DNA of 64,000 nt. Origin: Chytridium lagenaria. Lineage: Eukaryota; Chytridiomycota; Chytridiomycetes; Chytridiales; Chytridiaceae. Every line of letters starts with the position of its first letter. Position 1 is the first letter of the stretch. Positions 36,886 to 46,208 of this stretch are shown here, piece by piece. The DNA is taken from assembly GCA_025449115.1 (NCBI GenBank), contig JAHLKC010000144.1:1-64000 (forward strand), written 5' to 3'. A program made the position numbers and the translations under genes. The notes under the pieces were generated by a model. It had not been told where the DNA came from. It saw only the letters and a program-made list of their open reading frames with translations, and made no database searches.

Positions 36886-36893
36886 TATAAATA
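36886..36893 (+). promoter_or_regulatory. TATA box upstream of hairpin cluster
   Basis: TATAAATA lies in a stretch otherwise rich in C and T, followed by a pyrimidine-rich, AG-poor leader. The first hairpin begins 96 bp downstream. No protein-coding ORF follows, so a polymerase II start for a non-coding primary transcript is a reasonable inference. Confidence 0.4.
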
Positions 36894-36981
36894 CCCCACC
36901 AAATCCCCACTCACCTCCTTCATCACAACTGCCTCATTCATCCTACCTCACTCATTCCATTCCCATCTAAGACCCTTGGAT

Positions 36982-37074
36982 CGACGTTCTCTAAATACTA
37001 AGCGACTTCTCGCCGTATCTTGCAACTTTCATAAATTGGATTGGCAACGAGTAACTTGGATTTGGAGAACTACG
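36982..37074 (+). ncRNA. hairpin unit 1 (microRNA-like precursor candidate)
   Basis: The 5' arm from cgacgttctc (36982) pairs with the 3' arm (37050-37074, starting AGTAACTTGG and ending GAGAACTACG). Mismatches and the bulged A of AAATAC lie at the same places as in the other units. The stem continues inward to GCC/GGC with a C-C mismatch. The terminal loop is the longest of the five (about 25 nt). The position just before the invariant arm forms a U-G pair (37008/37049). Confidence 0.6.
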
Positions 37075-37146
37075 CCCTTGGATTCATACTTGAATTTCCC
37101 ACATCCCCATCTGACTTTTTTTTTGGTTCTCTTGGCCCTTTTTGAT

Positions 37147-37227
37147 CGACGTTTTACAAGTACCAAGCATACTTCTTCCTACTCCCTCATTTGGTAGGAG
37201 CAAGTAACTTGGATTTGGAGAACTACG
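37147..37227 (+). ncRNA. hairpin unit 2
   Basis: This is the longest stem: GATC/GATC pairs extend it 3 bp outward (37144-37230), and CCTAC/GTAGG closes it inward around a loop of about 11 nt. The 3' arm 37203-37227 is identical to the other four units. The pair preceding it is U-A (37174/37202). Confidence 0.65.
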
Positions 37228-37274
37228 ATCGCCAGAAGGCGTTCCCCTGACTTCATTTATATTCTCGCTTTCTT

Positions 37275-37356
37275 CGACGTTTTTCAAATACCAAGATTAC
37301 TCCTTCCACTGCGAATAACTTACCTGGAACGAGTAACTTGGATTTGGAGAACTACG
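37275..37356 (+). ncRNA. hairpin unit 3
   Basis: The 5' arm cgacgttttt...ccaag pairs with the invariant 3' arm 37332-37356. The stem continues through TTACTC/GAGTAA, a C-C mismatch and TTCCA/TGGAA to a loop of about 16 nt. The pair preceding the invariant arm is C-G (37302/37331). Confidence 0.65.
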
Positions 37357-37411
37357 GGGTTTTAGCCCATTCTTCTTAGGATTATATAGTTTACTGCAAT
37401 TCCTGTCGCGG

Positions 37412-37493
37412 CGACGTTCTCTGAATATCAAGATTACTTCTCCCGCTGATTTTTTTTTTCACGGAACAAGTAACTTGGATTTGGAGAACTACG
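37412..37493 (+). ncRNA. hairpin unit 4
   Basis: The 5' arm cgacgttctc...tcaag pairs with the invariant 3' arm 37469-37493. The inner stem TTACTT/AAGTAA gives a U-A pair (37439/37468) where unit 3 has C-G. A C-C mismatch follows as in the other units. The loop contains a T10 run. Confidence 0.65.
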
Positions 37494-37520
37494 GACGTGT
37501 ATATGGACCGCGTTTACTTA

Positions 37521-37587
37521 TAGTCTTTGTTCTATATACATGCCATCATTCTATAGTCTTTTTTCTGTATATATGCCATCATTTTAT
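37521..37587 (+). repeat. 33-bp imperfect direct repeat between hairpins 4 and 5
   Basis: Two adjacent near-identical copies begin tagtctttgt (37521) and tagtcttttt (37554) and share atgccatcatt. They make up nearly all of the longer spacer between units 4 and 5, a local tandem duplication. Confidence 0.7.
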
Positions 37588-37671
37588 CGCTGTTTTTAAA
37601 TACCAAGTTGACTCCTCCTCGATACCTAAACTTCTTGCCGTGGACGAGTAACTTGGATTTGGAGAACTACG
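37588..37671 (+). ncRNA. hairpin unit 5
   Basis: The most diverged 5' arm (cgctgttttt...ccaag) is still complementary to the invariant 3' arm 37647-37671. The inner stem has one extra bulged G, then C-G at the covarying position (37614/37646) and the shared C-C mismatch. Confidence 0.6.
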
Positions 37672-37703
37672 AAAGAATATTGGCCTTTATCAATAAATTG
37701 TCT

Positions 37704-37745
37704 AGTCTACTCATAAGTGTATTCAGTCTACTCATAAGTGTATTC
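37704..37745 (+). repeat. 21-bp tandem duplication
   Basis: agtctactcataagtgtatt plus c occurs twice, back to back (37704-37724 and 37725-37745), shortly after the last hairpin. Confidence 0.8.
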
Positions 37746-38212
37746 ACTGTCTTATCATTATACATATCGCCTCTGCAACTCTAACGTCGAGAATGATTTA
37801 CAAACTAATGCTATCCAGCTATTATTCCTTGATATCTGCGACGTAAAGTTCTGCACGTTTCTTTTTGTCGGGCGCTCTAGCAATCCCCATGAACCCTAAG
37901 TCAGCTCTTCTTGCCTCTCCCACCTCCATTGGAATGTTCTTACATGTTAATGATAGTATCAGTCATGTCCGTCCTTCGTTTCTTTAATTCTGCGTATCTT
38001 GCACAGTTTGACAGTTATGGTTTAGAAACAGCGTTTGTAGAACTCTCTGTCCATTAAAGATACTAGATTTGAATACCGTATTTGATGGAGAAAAGATGTA
38101 TATTTGATGGAATCGCAATATGTAGCTGAAGTGACGAAGGCTGAAAAAGCTTGATCATTTATAAAAAGATATTGGATATATATGCACTCTAAAATCCCTC
38201 AAAAAAATCTCA

Positions 38213-38284
38213 GCCCTTTTAACTCAGTGGTAGAGTGTCAGTCTTCTAAACTGAAAGCCGTGAGTTCGACCCTCACAAGGGGCT
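38213..38284 (+). tRNA. tRNA-Arg (anticodon TCT)
   Basis: A full cloverleaf can be drawn: acceptor 213-219/277-283 (one G-U), D-stem ACTC/GAGT, and anticodon stem TCAGT/ACTGA with loop CTTCTAA (anticodon TCT at 38245-38247). The 5-nt variable loop is followed by T-stem GTGAG/CTCAC with loop TTCGACC. There is no intron. A-box (TAACTCAGTGG) and B-box (GTTCGACCC) match RNA polymerase III consensus, and a T-rich terminator follows within about 15 bp (ttttttgttttttttt). Confidence 0.95.
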
Positions 38285-38518
38285 ATGCGGTTATGTTTTT
38301 TTGTTTTTTTTTAGTTGTTTCTTCATACAAAATTGCCTTTACATCAACACCGAACAAGAGATACGGATGATACTTATGATGAAGACTGCGGTTAACGTAG
38401 CCAAAACAATGAAAGGTATATGGAGGCAAATCAGAAATTGCAGGACGATACTGCATTAAACTTATTGATGTATCTGCACACATGCGTTAGCCTCTTGTTC
38501 GTCTATAGATTTAATTTA

Positions 38519-39085
38519 TCAAGTAGTATTCATATTGCGAGCCCCTCCCTCCAGCAGCAAACGTGTGTACAAGCGCGACCCTATATCCTCCACAATGTCC
38601 CCATTCAATTCAATAAAGCCGAGCCCAACACTCCGCTGGAACACCCCAAAGTACAAAATAAAGTCGAATCCGGGATATTCGTATCTGAAAATGGCCTCAT
38701 GCTCACTCGGGGTATCGACGAGGCGTAGGTTACCGAATGTCTCTCCCTTTTTCAAGACAAAGGTTTGTGGATCTTGTATCGTACTTGACAGTTTCCGTTC
38801 AAGCCAATAGGCGTTTGATCCAAAGACACTTTGCACAAAGATGGTGAGGGGGTCGGTGGATGTTCTTAGGAAGCGGCTGTCTAGATTGCGTTGGTAGAAA
38901 CCCCAAGTAGGAGGCTTCCTCTTTGCTGACGATGCTGTTGCAGTGCATTCCTTTACTTTGCTGCTAAAGCTCTTTGGCGTCTCATCGAGGGATGACGTCC
39001 CCACAACACGACGGATGTAAAATGCAGTCCAGATGACGCTAGCAACTGGTAGTCCCGTGCCTATGAGAAACAGACGTCGCCGCAT
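38519..39085 (-). CDS. unknown 188-residue membrane-anchored protein
   Basis: An uninterrupted minus-strand ORF starting MRRRLFLIGTGLPVASVIWT. Three arginines precede one hydrophobic segment (residues about 4-24), which suggests an N-terminal anchor or signal. The rest (residues about 75-185) looks like one folded alpha/beta domain: FVQSVFGSNAYWLERKL, then FGNLRLVDTPSEHEAIFRYE, then a C-terminal Arg/Leu-rich helix. Its layout resembles small fungal proteins of unknown function, but I cannot name the family. It is divergent from the phosphodiesterase gene (240 bp between starts). Confidence 0.6.
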   Translation of the reverse strand: MRRRLFLIGTGLPVASVIWTAFYIRRVVGTSSLDETPKSFSSKVKECTATASSAKRKPPTWGFYQRNLDSRFLRTSTDPLTIFVQSVFGSNAYWLERKLSSTIQDPQTFVLKKGETFGNLRLVDTPSEHEAIFRYEYPGFDFILYFGVFQRSVGLGFIELNGDIVEDIGSRLYTRLLLEGGARNMNTT

Positions 39086-39321
39086 CGTCCGAGAGAAGAT
39101 GGTGAAGTGAATGATAATCCGACAATCCTACTCTTAGGTCCCATGCAAATCTTTAAGAGCCCATTGGAATTGCGGCAACTTCATGGAAGCAAGTTAAACA
39201 GCAATCATCTTCAAAGACATCCACTCTCCAAGTATCGAGGACGTCTTCATCGGAAGCCGCGATCCCCAAAAAGGTCTAAGTTGATCAGCTTGAAGGGATA
39301 TGACGGAAAGGGCTTGAAATC

Positions 39322-42300
39322 ATGTCATCTGTTCTACCTCCGCAAGGATTTTCAACAGCGAGACGACGTTCGAGCATTCAAGGAGCGCCAATTACTGGAT
39401 CAGGGTCACCGCCGTTCCCAGCGCCACTTCTTCCAAAGAATAATAGCACGTCGAGTGGAGGTGCTTCACGGTCAGACAAGATTGTGTTGAATCCTGTGAG
39501 CGTGCCGGGATCTCGAAAAAGCTCAGGAGTTCAGGAATCGTTGCTGTCTTACTACGGGAGTAGAAGGAATTCTTCAAAGTTAACCTCTGGAAGTGGGTTG
39601 ACTTTTCTCTCGTTTTGTCACTTTGACTATTTATCATACCTGTTCCGCAAGCTAACAACTTTTTGTTGTCTTTACCTCGGTCACTATCGGCATGTTTCGT
39701 ATCCCATACAACAAAAACTATAGGCCTTTCGAGAGCAGGCCAGAAAAAGTCTCATCATACCTCACAAATCATAAAATCCGCCCATAGTTTTCATAACTCA
39801 AACACCCCACCTTTAGCCTCCAACATGGCTTTCACAATGAGCCGCGGTGACAACAAAAATCGGCCCGCACCACTCCAACAGCCTAATGTCAGGCATGCAA
39901 AACGCGGGAACGGTTGAAGAGAACCTTCAAGACATATCCGCTACCCTTCGATCCCGTATGAACAAGATCACGTTGACCTTTTTTGATAAATACGTGGAGA
40001 TGGAGTATGAAAAGTTTTTCCTTTCAAAGAATCTTGTGAAATGGCGACGGAACCTCTGTGTGCTATTTCTGAGCGCGACGGCGGGGTATTGTATTTGATG
40101 ATAAAGTCACCAAATGATGCGGATGAGTGGGTGAAAGGGGAGACTGCGGCGGAACAATGGGCGATGAGCGTTGCTGGAAATGATACCGTTGCAAGGATTC
40201 TACGCCAGACTTGTGGCCAAATATTCATATGGTGAGTCCACATACTGTTTTAATGAAATTAAATTTATATTATAGTTCAACCTGCAACCCAAACACTTTA
40301 TGCAAGGATACTCTGTTCGAAAGGATATTTTATTTTGGACGATGGGGATCCTTATCCCTTTTCTCCTGTACTCTTCACGTCATTCAAACTGCAGGCAGTT
40401 GACATTGGGGCGTCAAGTTCATCTTCTCTCCGCCATCTTTACATGTGTGGTCACAGTCATAGGAATTTTCATCCGATGGCTTATAGTCGAACCCCAAACG
40501 CCTCTTTACCAAACCACCTACCTTTCCATTCTAAGCGTAACCGCCTGTTTCGTCTTTCTACGGATGCGTTTCATCTATTCCGTCGTATGCTGCTGCGTTA
40601 TTGTAGGAGCTTACCTCATTACATCGTTCCTAAGCATTGCGACGACCAGCTCATATCGGATGATCAATACTTATTTTATAACTTTCAGATTGCTGGAAAC
40701 CACTATAACTCGCTGTACTCTTTGGCGCTATCCGTTTTAGCGTTATTGGCTGTGACAGTGATTGTGGCGTGTTCCTGTTTTGACACTGAGAATTTTTTAC
40801 CGTGGTCAATTCCTCGTCTCGCATACACTTCAAAGCATAATGCCAAGCTTACAAATCAGCTTAAAGTGCTTCAGAAAGTGTATGGGAAGAGGCAGCGGAT
40901 TTCGATTCTCCGTTAGAAAAAAGTGTGATGATCATTAGATCCCTTATGGCGGATCGTCATTGACGGCGCAGCATCTTGCTAGAGTTGAGTCAGGTTTTGA
41001 CATTGCTGGGGTCGAGTAATCTTTTGGCGCCGGATTTGGAGAATCAGGTTACAGAGTTCATGGACACGGAGCAGGAGGTACCTTACAATTTGTAAACGCT
41101 TTACTAAATTATTGTTAGGCATGGCTTTCTCGGAGATTGCACCCCAGACGTAAGACACAGAGACAAGACAGTCGCTGGCTCCCAGACGTCGCACTTCAAT
41201 GGCCCAGGACGTTCATCTTAAAATATCCGAAACAATCAACGAGGCACCCGGCTCGTTTTCTCTCGCGTCGATACCGGAATCTAGAGTTCGGTTCAAGCAT
41301 CATCGGGGTTAGGGTCTGAAGCGCAGTCCCCAAAGACAGAGTCTGGGAGTAACGGCAACCTTGCAGTCAAAGAGCCACCACTTCCCGAAAAATCATCTCT
41401 CCTTCCATGCGTGAAGTAGCCACATTGGCGCCCAGTGAATCCCGGCTTTTATTCATGGACACGGAAAATCAAGTCAAGATAAGAAAGTCAACGACGAATA
41501 AACGAAATATGGCGTTTGAGGATCTTATTGAGATACCGAGGGTTGTGGAACTTTTGAAACCGGTGCAATGATTTCAATTGGCCGATTTTCGAGTTTTCTG
41601 AATGCGTGGCGGGGAAACCGTTGAGCTGTCTTGCGTTCTTCTTGTTTAAAAGGAGAGTCTGTTCACTCATTTTCAAATTCCTCCCGACAAGTTTTGGGAA
41701 GTTTATTACGACTATAGAGCAAGGGTATCATTCGGATATTCCATGTGAGTTATCGTTTTCGGAAATCGGTTGCTAAATATTCTTAAGTCCATAATGCTAC
41801 CCACGCCTGCGATTGCTTCACTGCATATCCATTCTCGCATATGGACTCGATAGCGAAAATCACAAACGAATTCGATATTCTTGCTCTTTTCTTTGCTGCC
41901 ATCGTTCATGGTGATGATCCCCCCCGCTTCCCAACTTTTTTTTCTTCAATTTTTTTTCCTAAAAATCATTGCCCCAAAAACTAGATTATGATCATCCCGG
42001 GCTTCAACAAAAACTTCCTGGTCAACACATACGAATCCGCACCATCCTCTACAACGACAAATCGGTTCTCGAAAACCATCACCTCGCAAGCGCGTTCACA
42101 GTTTTAAACAAACCTGACTGCAATTTCCTCTCTCACATGCCTAAAGCCGAATTCAAATCATTACGTGAAATCATCATCGAGATGGTGTTAGCAACAGGTA
42201 CCGCATATGCAATTGTCATTGGCATTTTCTTAAAAGCGTTTAGAACCTCTCGCAACATTTCGTCATCCTCTCCATGTTTAAAAACAAAGTCGCTCAAGTC

Positions 42301-42725
42301 TTTGATCCAGAGGAAAGTCGAGAAGATCGTGTCCTTCTTTGGAAAGTTTCTCATGAAATGTTCCGATGTGTCGAACCCTACAAAAGAATGGTCCATTTAC
42401 TTCAAATGGTGTCAACTTGTCCTCGAGGAATTCATGAGACAAGGGGATATGGAAAAACGTCTCAACATCCCTGTATCCCTTACATGGATAGAGATAGTCT
42501 CAACGTGCCATCAAGTCAAGTCGGGGTTCATCGATTACGTTATATTACCACTTTTTGAGGCTTACGATAAGTACATCCCGATCCCTCACATCATGGAAAT
42601 CTTCGACGAAACAGAGACCACTGGTGGGTTTCCGTCATCATTTTCCAACATGCTAACGTCATTCAGATGTACATGAAAACCATTGGTGTCATTCATATGG
42701 CAAACGTTGTGGCGCCACCGCCTAA
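39322..42725 (+). CDS. multi-pass membrane class I cyclic-nucleotide phosphodiesterase
   Basis: The first exon begins MSSVLPPQGFSTARRRSSIQ (Ser/Arg-rich). A first membrane segment (NLCVLFLSATAGYCIYL, about 40055) and several more follow (about 40320-40780, for example ILFWTMGILIPFLLYSS and LLSAIFTCVVTVIGIFIRWL). The C-terminal PDEase_I domain runs about 41500-42600: HNATHACDCFTAY, FAAIVHDYDHPG (metal-binding HN..HA.D and HD.DHPG), NDKSVLENHHLASAF, FKSLREIIIEMVLAT, MKCSDVSNPTKEWSIYFKWC, SQVGFIDYVILPLFEAYDKY. Such enzymes hydrolyse cAMP/cGMP; membrane anchoring would keep signalling local. Many short introns are present and some blocks shift by one base (for example near 42200 and 42480). The stop could be 42723-42725 or, in another frame, about 42781. 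Joining the membrane part and PDE domain into one gene is inferred from continuity. Confidence 0.72.
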
Positions 42726-43087
42726 AACGGCATCCCTGCATGCACGTGAATCTTCCCCCAAAATCGCTGTACTGCAACAATAATGTTTGATGGATGAAAA
42801 CCTCAACGCGAAATGTTGATTGCGGACAGGATTTTTCGCCTTTTTTACACACTTCTTCTTGTCATTGTATCATACAGAGCAGACCGCGTATAATGGAAAA
42901 ATATGGAAATAATAGATTGTTGCATGAAGAATCTAAATGTCAAGAATATTGCGAAAGTAGTCGCGTTTGTTTGTTTGTTTGTTTGGTGTCGATGCGGTTA
43001 TGAGCGTTGTGATTTGAAAAAACGGTGCACACGATCAAGAAAAGAACATTGCTTGATTTCTCACAAAAACTATTGTCACCCAAAACC

Positions 43088-44196
43088 ATGTCGTTGCTCA
43101 CCCTCACTCGAGAGGGACCTCTGTTCCTCCTCAAGCTGCATCACGCCGACAACCGCTTCTCCCCAGACTTTATCACCGCCTCAACAAAGCGCTTGATCAA
43201 GTCGAGGCTGCCGTTGAGAAAGAGGGGTTGGAGGTGGCGGCGCTTGTGACGATGATTGATCCCAAGGATAAGATTTTTCGAATGGATTAAAGGTGGAGGC
43301 TATTGGGGAGATGGGGAACCGTACTTTTAGTGAGTGTTTGGGCGGGGGGGGGTTGATTGGATGGGGAGTGGGGCAAGTGATGTTTTTTGGGATGCTAATG
43401 TTTGATGGTTTCAAGTGCTTACCAGAATTTGATGGAGAGGTTCTTGACTTTCAGGATCCCGACGGTCGCGGGTAATGTTTTCCGTTCATCCCTCTTGATC
43501 TCTCCTCCATCTCACCTCAACCATGCTCCATCTCGAATATCATCTCTACTTTTTTTTGTCTCGTTGCCATTCACCCAGCCATCACCATTGTCACGTGCTC
43601 GTAATTTAACCTTTTTCCATAGCTCTCTCTGGGCATGCCTTCGCCGGTGGTTGCATGTTTGCGTTAACGCACGATTACAGGGTGATGCGCTCTGACCGTG
43701 GTTTCATGTGCATGAATGAGGTACTTTACATATTTCGTCAGTTTTTGTTTTCTACGCTAACCCCCACTCACTTTTTTGACACGTCCCCCCCCAAAACCGC
43801 CCTTTTGACATTCGCAAACGCCTACACTCAAGGTTGACATGCCTGCCAATCTTACTCCCGGGATGATGTCCATATTAAGGTGGAAGGTGATTCATCCCAT
43901 CGCGTTAAGGGATATGGTGATTCAAGGCCGGAGGTTCAATGCTGTAGGTGTTGTTATTTGTTGTTTTTGTAACAAGAGAATAGGTTGAGGCTGCTACGTA
44001 TGGATTCGTTGACGTGACGGCTGATGGACCGGATGCGGTGATTGATGCTGCGAAAAAGATTGCGTTAAAGGTTGCCACGAAAGCGAAAGCGGGGCTCACG
44101 TACAAGACGTTAAAGACAGAACTGTACAGTGAGACGTCGGGTTTGTTGAAGAGCAAGAATTTGGGATTCGTCGAGCACATCTTTTCTAAACTCTAG
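43088..44196 (+). CDS. peroxisomal enoyl-CoA hydratase/isomerase (ECI-like)
   Basis: A crotonase-fold protein: MSLLTLTREGPLFLLKLHHA start, then DPKDKIFSNGL (the A-loop region that binds the CoA thioester). SGHAFAGGCMFALTHDYRVM follows (the oxyanion-hole glycine block), then MPANLTPGMMSILRWKVIHP and ALRDMVIQGRRFNA. The last exon starts EAATYGFVDVTADGPD. The protein ends FVEHIFSKL with stop, a perfect PTS1 peroxisomal signal. Closest resemblance is to Delta3,Delta2-enoyl-CoA isomerases of fatty-acid beta-oxidation. About four introns are present. A single-base shift near 43180 (ITA/NKALDQ) and another near 43270 must be patched. Confidence 0.85.
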
Positions 44197-44921
44197 AATA
44201 AAACCTCTTTGCTTTTTTTTTTTTTATTATAAACACACCGTCGCGTCTCATGCATTATTCTATTCCTCTGTCTTTTACTCTGAACTATCCATAAAGCTGC
44301 GAGAGACTCTCCACTTTGCATGATAACCTTACAGGTGCATATCTGGCGAGTGAACGTGTTGCGGGGTAGGTCGCAAGCGAATTGTAATGTGACCATCCGA
44401 TCATGTAAAGTGACATCCGATCACTCTGAGCAAAGCAAAAAAAGACAAAGAGGAGTTAAAAGGCAAGGCATAGATGACGTGAATGAAAACAACGCGAAAT
44501 GATATTTTTTTCCAGGCTTATATTATACGATAAATGATGCCACTCACACACACAGTACAAAAAAGACACAACTTTCAAATCCCATCACGTTTTCTTCCAA
44601 CGGCCAACCACTCTCAAACAAATCAAAGGTACGACAACAAACAAACAAGCAGGGAAAAAAAGCAAAAAGACGTGGGGCAAGGAGGAGAGAGATAGAGACA
44701 GAGAGAGAGATTTCGAAAACATAAACAACAACAACAACAACAACAGCAAAGAGAGGCGCTACGAGCAATGATGCGTAATGATGGACAAAGAAAAAGAGGG
44801 GATAAGCGGGATATGATTTAACGTGAGGGCAAGAGAGCAAAAGCATTTTTCAAAACAAGGGATAATAAAGAAATGAAATTCCCTTTTGCCAACTAGAATG
44901 TTTCAACGAGATGGGAATGGT

Positions 44922-45521
44922 TCAAGCTGCGGCAACCTTTTGAGCGACCGTCTTTTCGCTGATAAGCCTCTTTGCAAGGTTATCCTTGGCTTGAGCATTG
45001 CAGGATTGGAGGTTTGAGCATGAGTGAGCTTCAGGAAGTCGGTGTTTCGAGCAAAACTGGAAAGAACAAAGGGTGAGTTTTGTGTGGAAGGTGGAGAATG
45101 GAGGGGAGCAGATTGAAACAAGTTTTGGCGGCAATGGGCAGGGGGGGATGTGGTCATCTTGATGCAAAATGACGCCATGGACGACATGACTCTGGTTTAA
45201 AGGTAAACATGCAACACCCAGTAGCCAGAGTGAGCGGGATGATCAAAACCGCCCATGGAGGCGTCAGTCTCCAGATGGTCATTTCTTTTGAGGACAATGT
45301 CATGTTGATTAAAGATACCATACCTGAGCAGAAACAGTATCGACAAGTGCCCACCGACTTTACGGCAGGAGCTCCACAGCCAAACGCACAACGAGTGACT
45401 TTGCGTTTAGGGTTGGGTGAGTCTGTTGCAGAAGGTACTGTGGCATCTGTGACGGGTGTAGTAGTTGTGGTGGTGTGGTGGTGGTGGCTGGGATGGTGTC
45501 GATGGTGTTGATGGAAGACAT
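44922..45521 (-). CDS. AN1-type zinc-finger protein
   Basis: The minus-strand gene starts MSSINTIDTIPATTTT (45521). A Thr/Pro-rich low-complexity stretch (one indel in the ACC repeats near 45480) is followed by RKVTRCAFGCGAPAVKSVGT and CRYC. An intron (GTATGG near 45320 to TTCCAG near 45060) precedes FCSKHRLPEAHSC, SNLQSCNAQAKDNLAKRLIS and a stop at 44922. Cys/His spacing (C...C, CxxC, FCxxHRLPExHxC) fits an AN1 finger like that of yeast Tmc1/Cuz1-type or ZFAND proteins, which link to ubiquitin/proteasome or stress responses. There is no A20 domain. The exact exon junction inside the finger is uncertain by one base. Confidence 0.72.
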
Positions 45522-45629
45522 GGTTTCCCTTTTTGAGTGAGTGTGTGAGAGTGTGGTAGTGTGTGTGTGTGGATGAGAGATGATAATTTTTCGTATGTAA
45601 ATAATTAAATATTGAACACATCCAAACAC

Positions 45630-46060
45630 CTCATTAAAGAATAACACACATCCATCACATCCATCCATCCATCCATCACATCCATCGCATGCATGCATGG
45701 GTGAGTGAGTCGGTGAGTGAGTGAACAACAATCAACAAACAGCATCTCTACTTGTACTGAAGTAAACTCTATTCTACAACGGCATCATCCATCCCATCCA
45801 TCCATCGAGTATAGTATGGTATACCCTCAAGTGTTCCTCACCCACACATACAACCACATACACATACAACCAACCCACACACACAAGGGACATTTCATCA
45901 AATAGAGGCCCAGTATATATAATAAGGTATATAGTGAAGAGTGAAACAAGAGGACGCGCGTCAAATACTCTGTCAGTCCCTCACTCTGTCGCACAATTCA
46001 TTCATTCATTCATTATAATAATTAATATCAAAAATGAATTGATTTCTTAATTAATTATTT
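45630..46060. repeat. cluster of simple repeats (CATC, GTGA, CACA/CATACA, ATTC)
   Basis: Short microsatellites lie side by side: catccatccatccatc (45657 onward), gtgagtgagt (about 45700-45720), cacacataca/accaaccc runs (45840-45890) and attcattcattcatt (about 46000). No gene was found between the AN1 gene and the 3' end of the FHA-BRCT gene. Confidence 0.75.
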
Positions 46061-46208
46061 AATAATGCGCTGCTTTGCTCTTATTATGCTCGCTCCAAAA
46101 GAACCCTCTCTCCTCATCATCACCCACATCACCCACATCACATTCCCACCTTCAAAATAAAATATAAAAAAAAAAGAATAGAAAACAAATCCAACCAACC
46201 CCTCAGTC

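Noticed and set aside
36982..37671. CRISPR-like array (regularly spaced identical 25-mers)
   Set aside because: The genome is eukaryotic with introns, spacing is uneven (129-178 bp), and each repeat has its own complementary partner arm, which a CRISPR array does not.
37050..37671. Sm-site-like GATTTGG inside the repeated element, suggesting spliced-leader or snRNA genes
   Set aside because: No splice donor in the expected place, no snRNA-like 3' stem, and the element is base-paired in the predicted fold. The hairpin reading explains more of the pattern.
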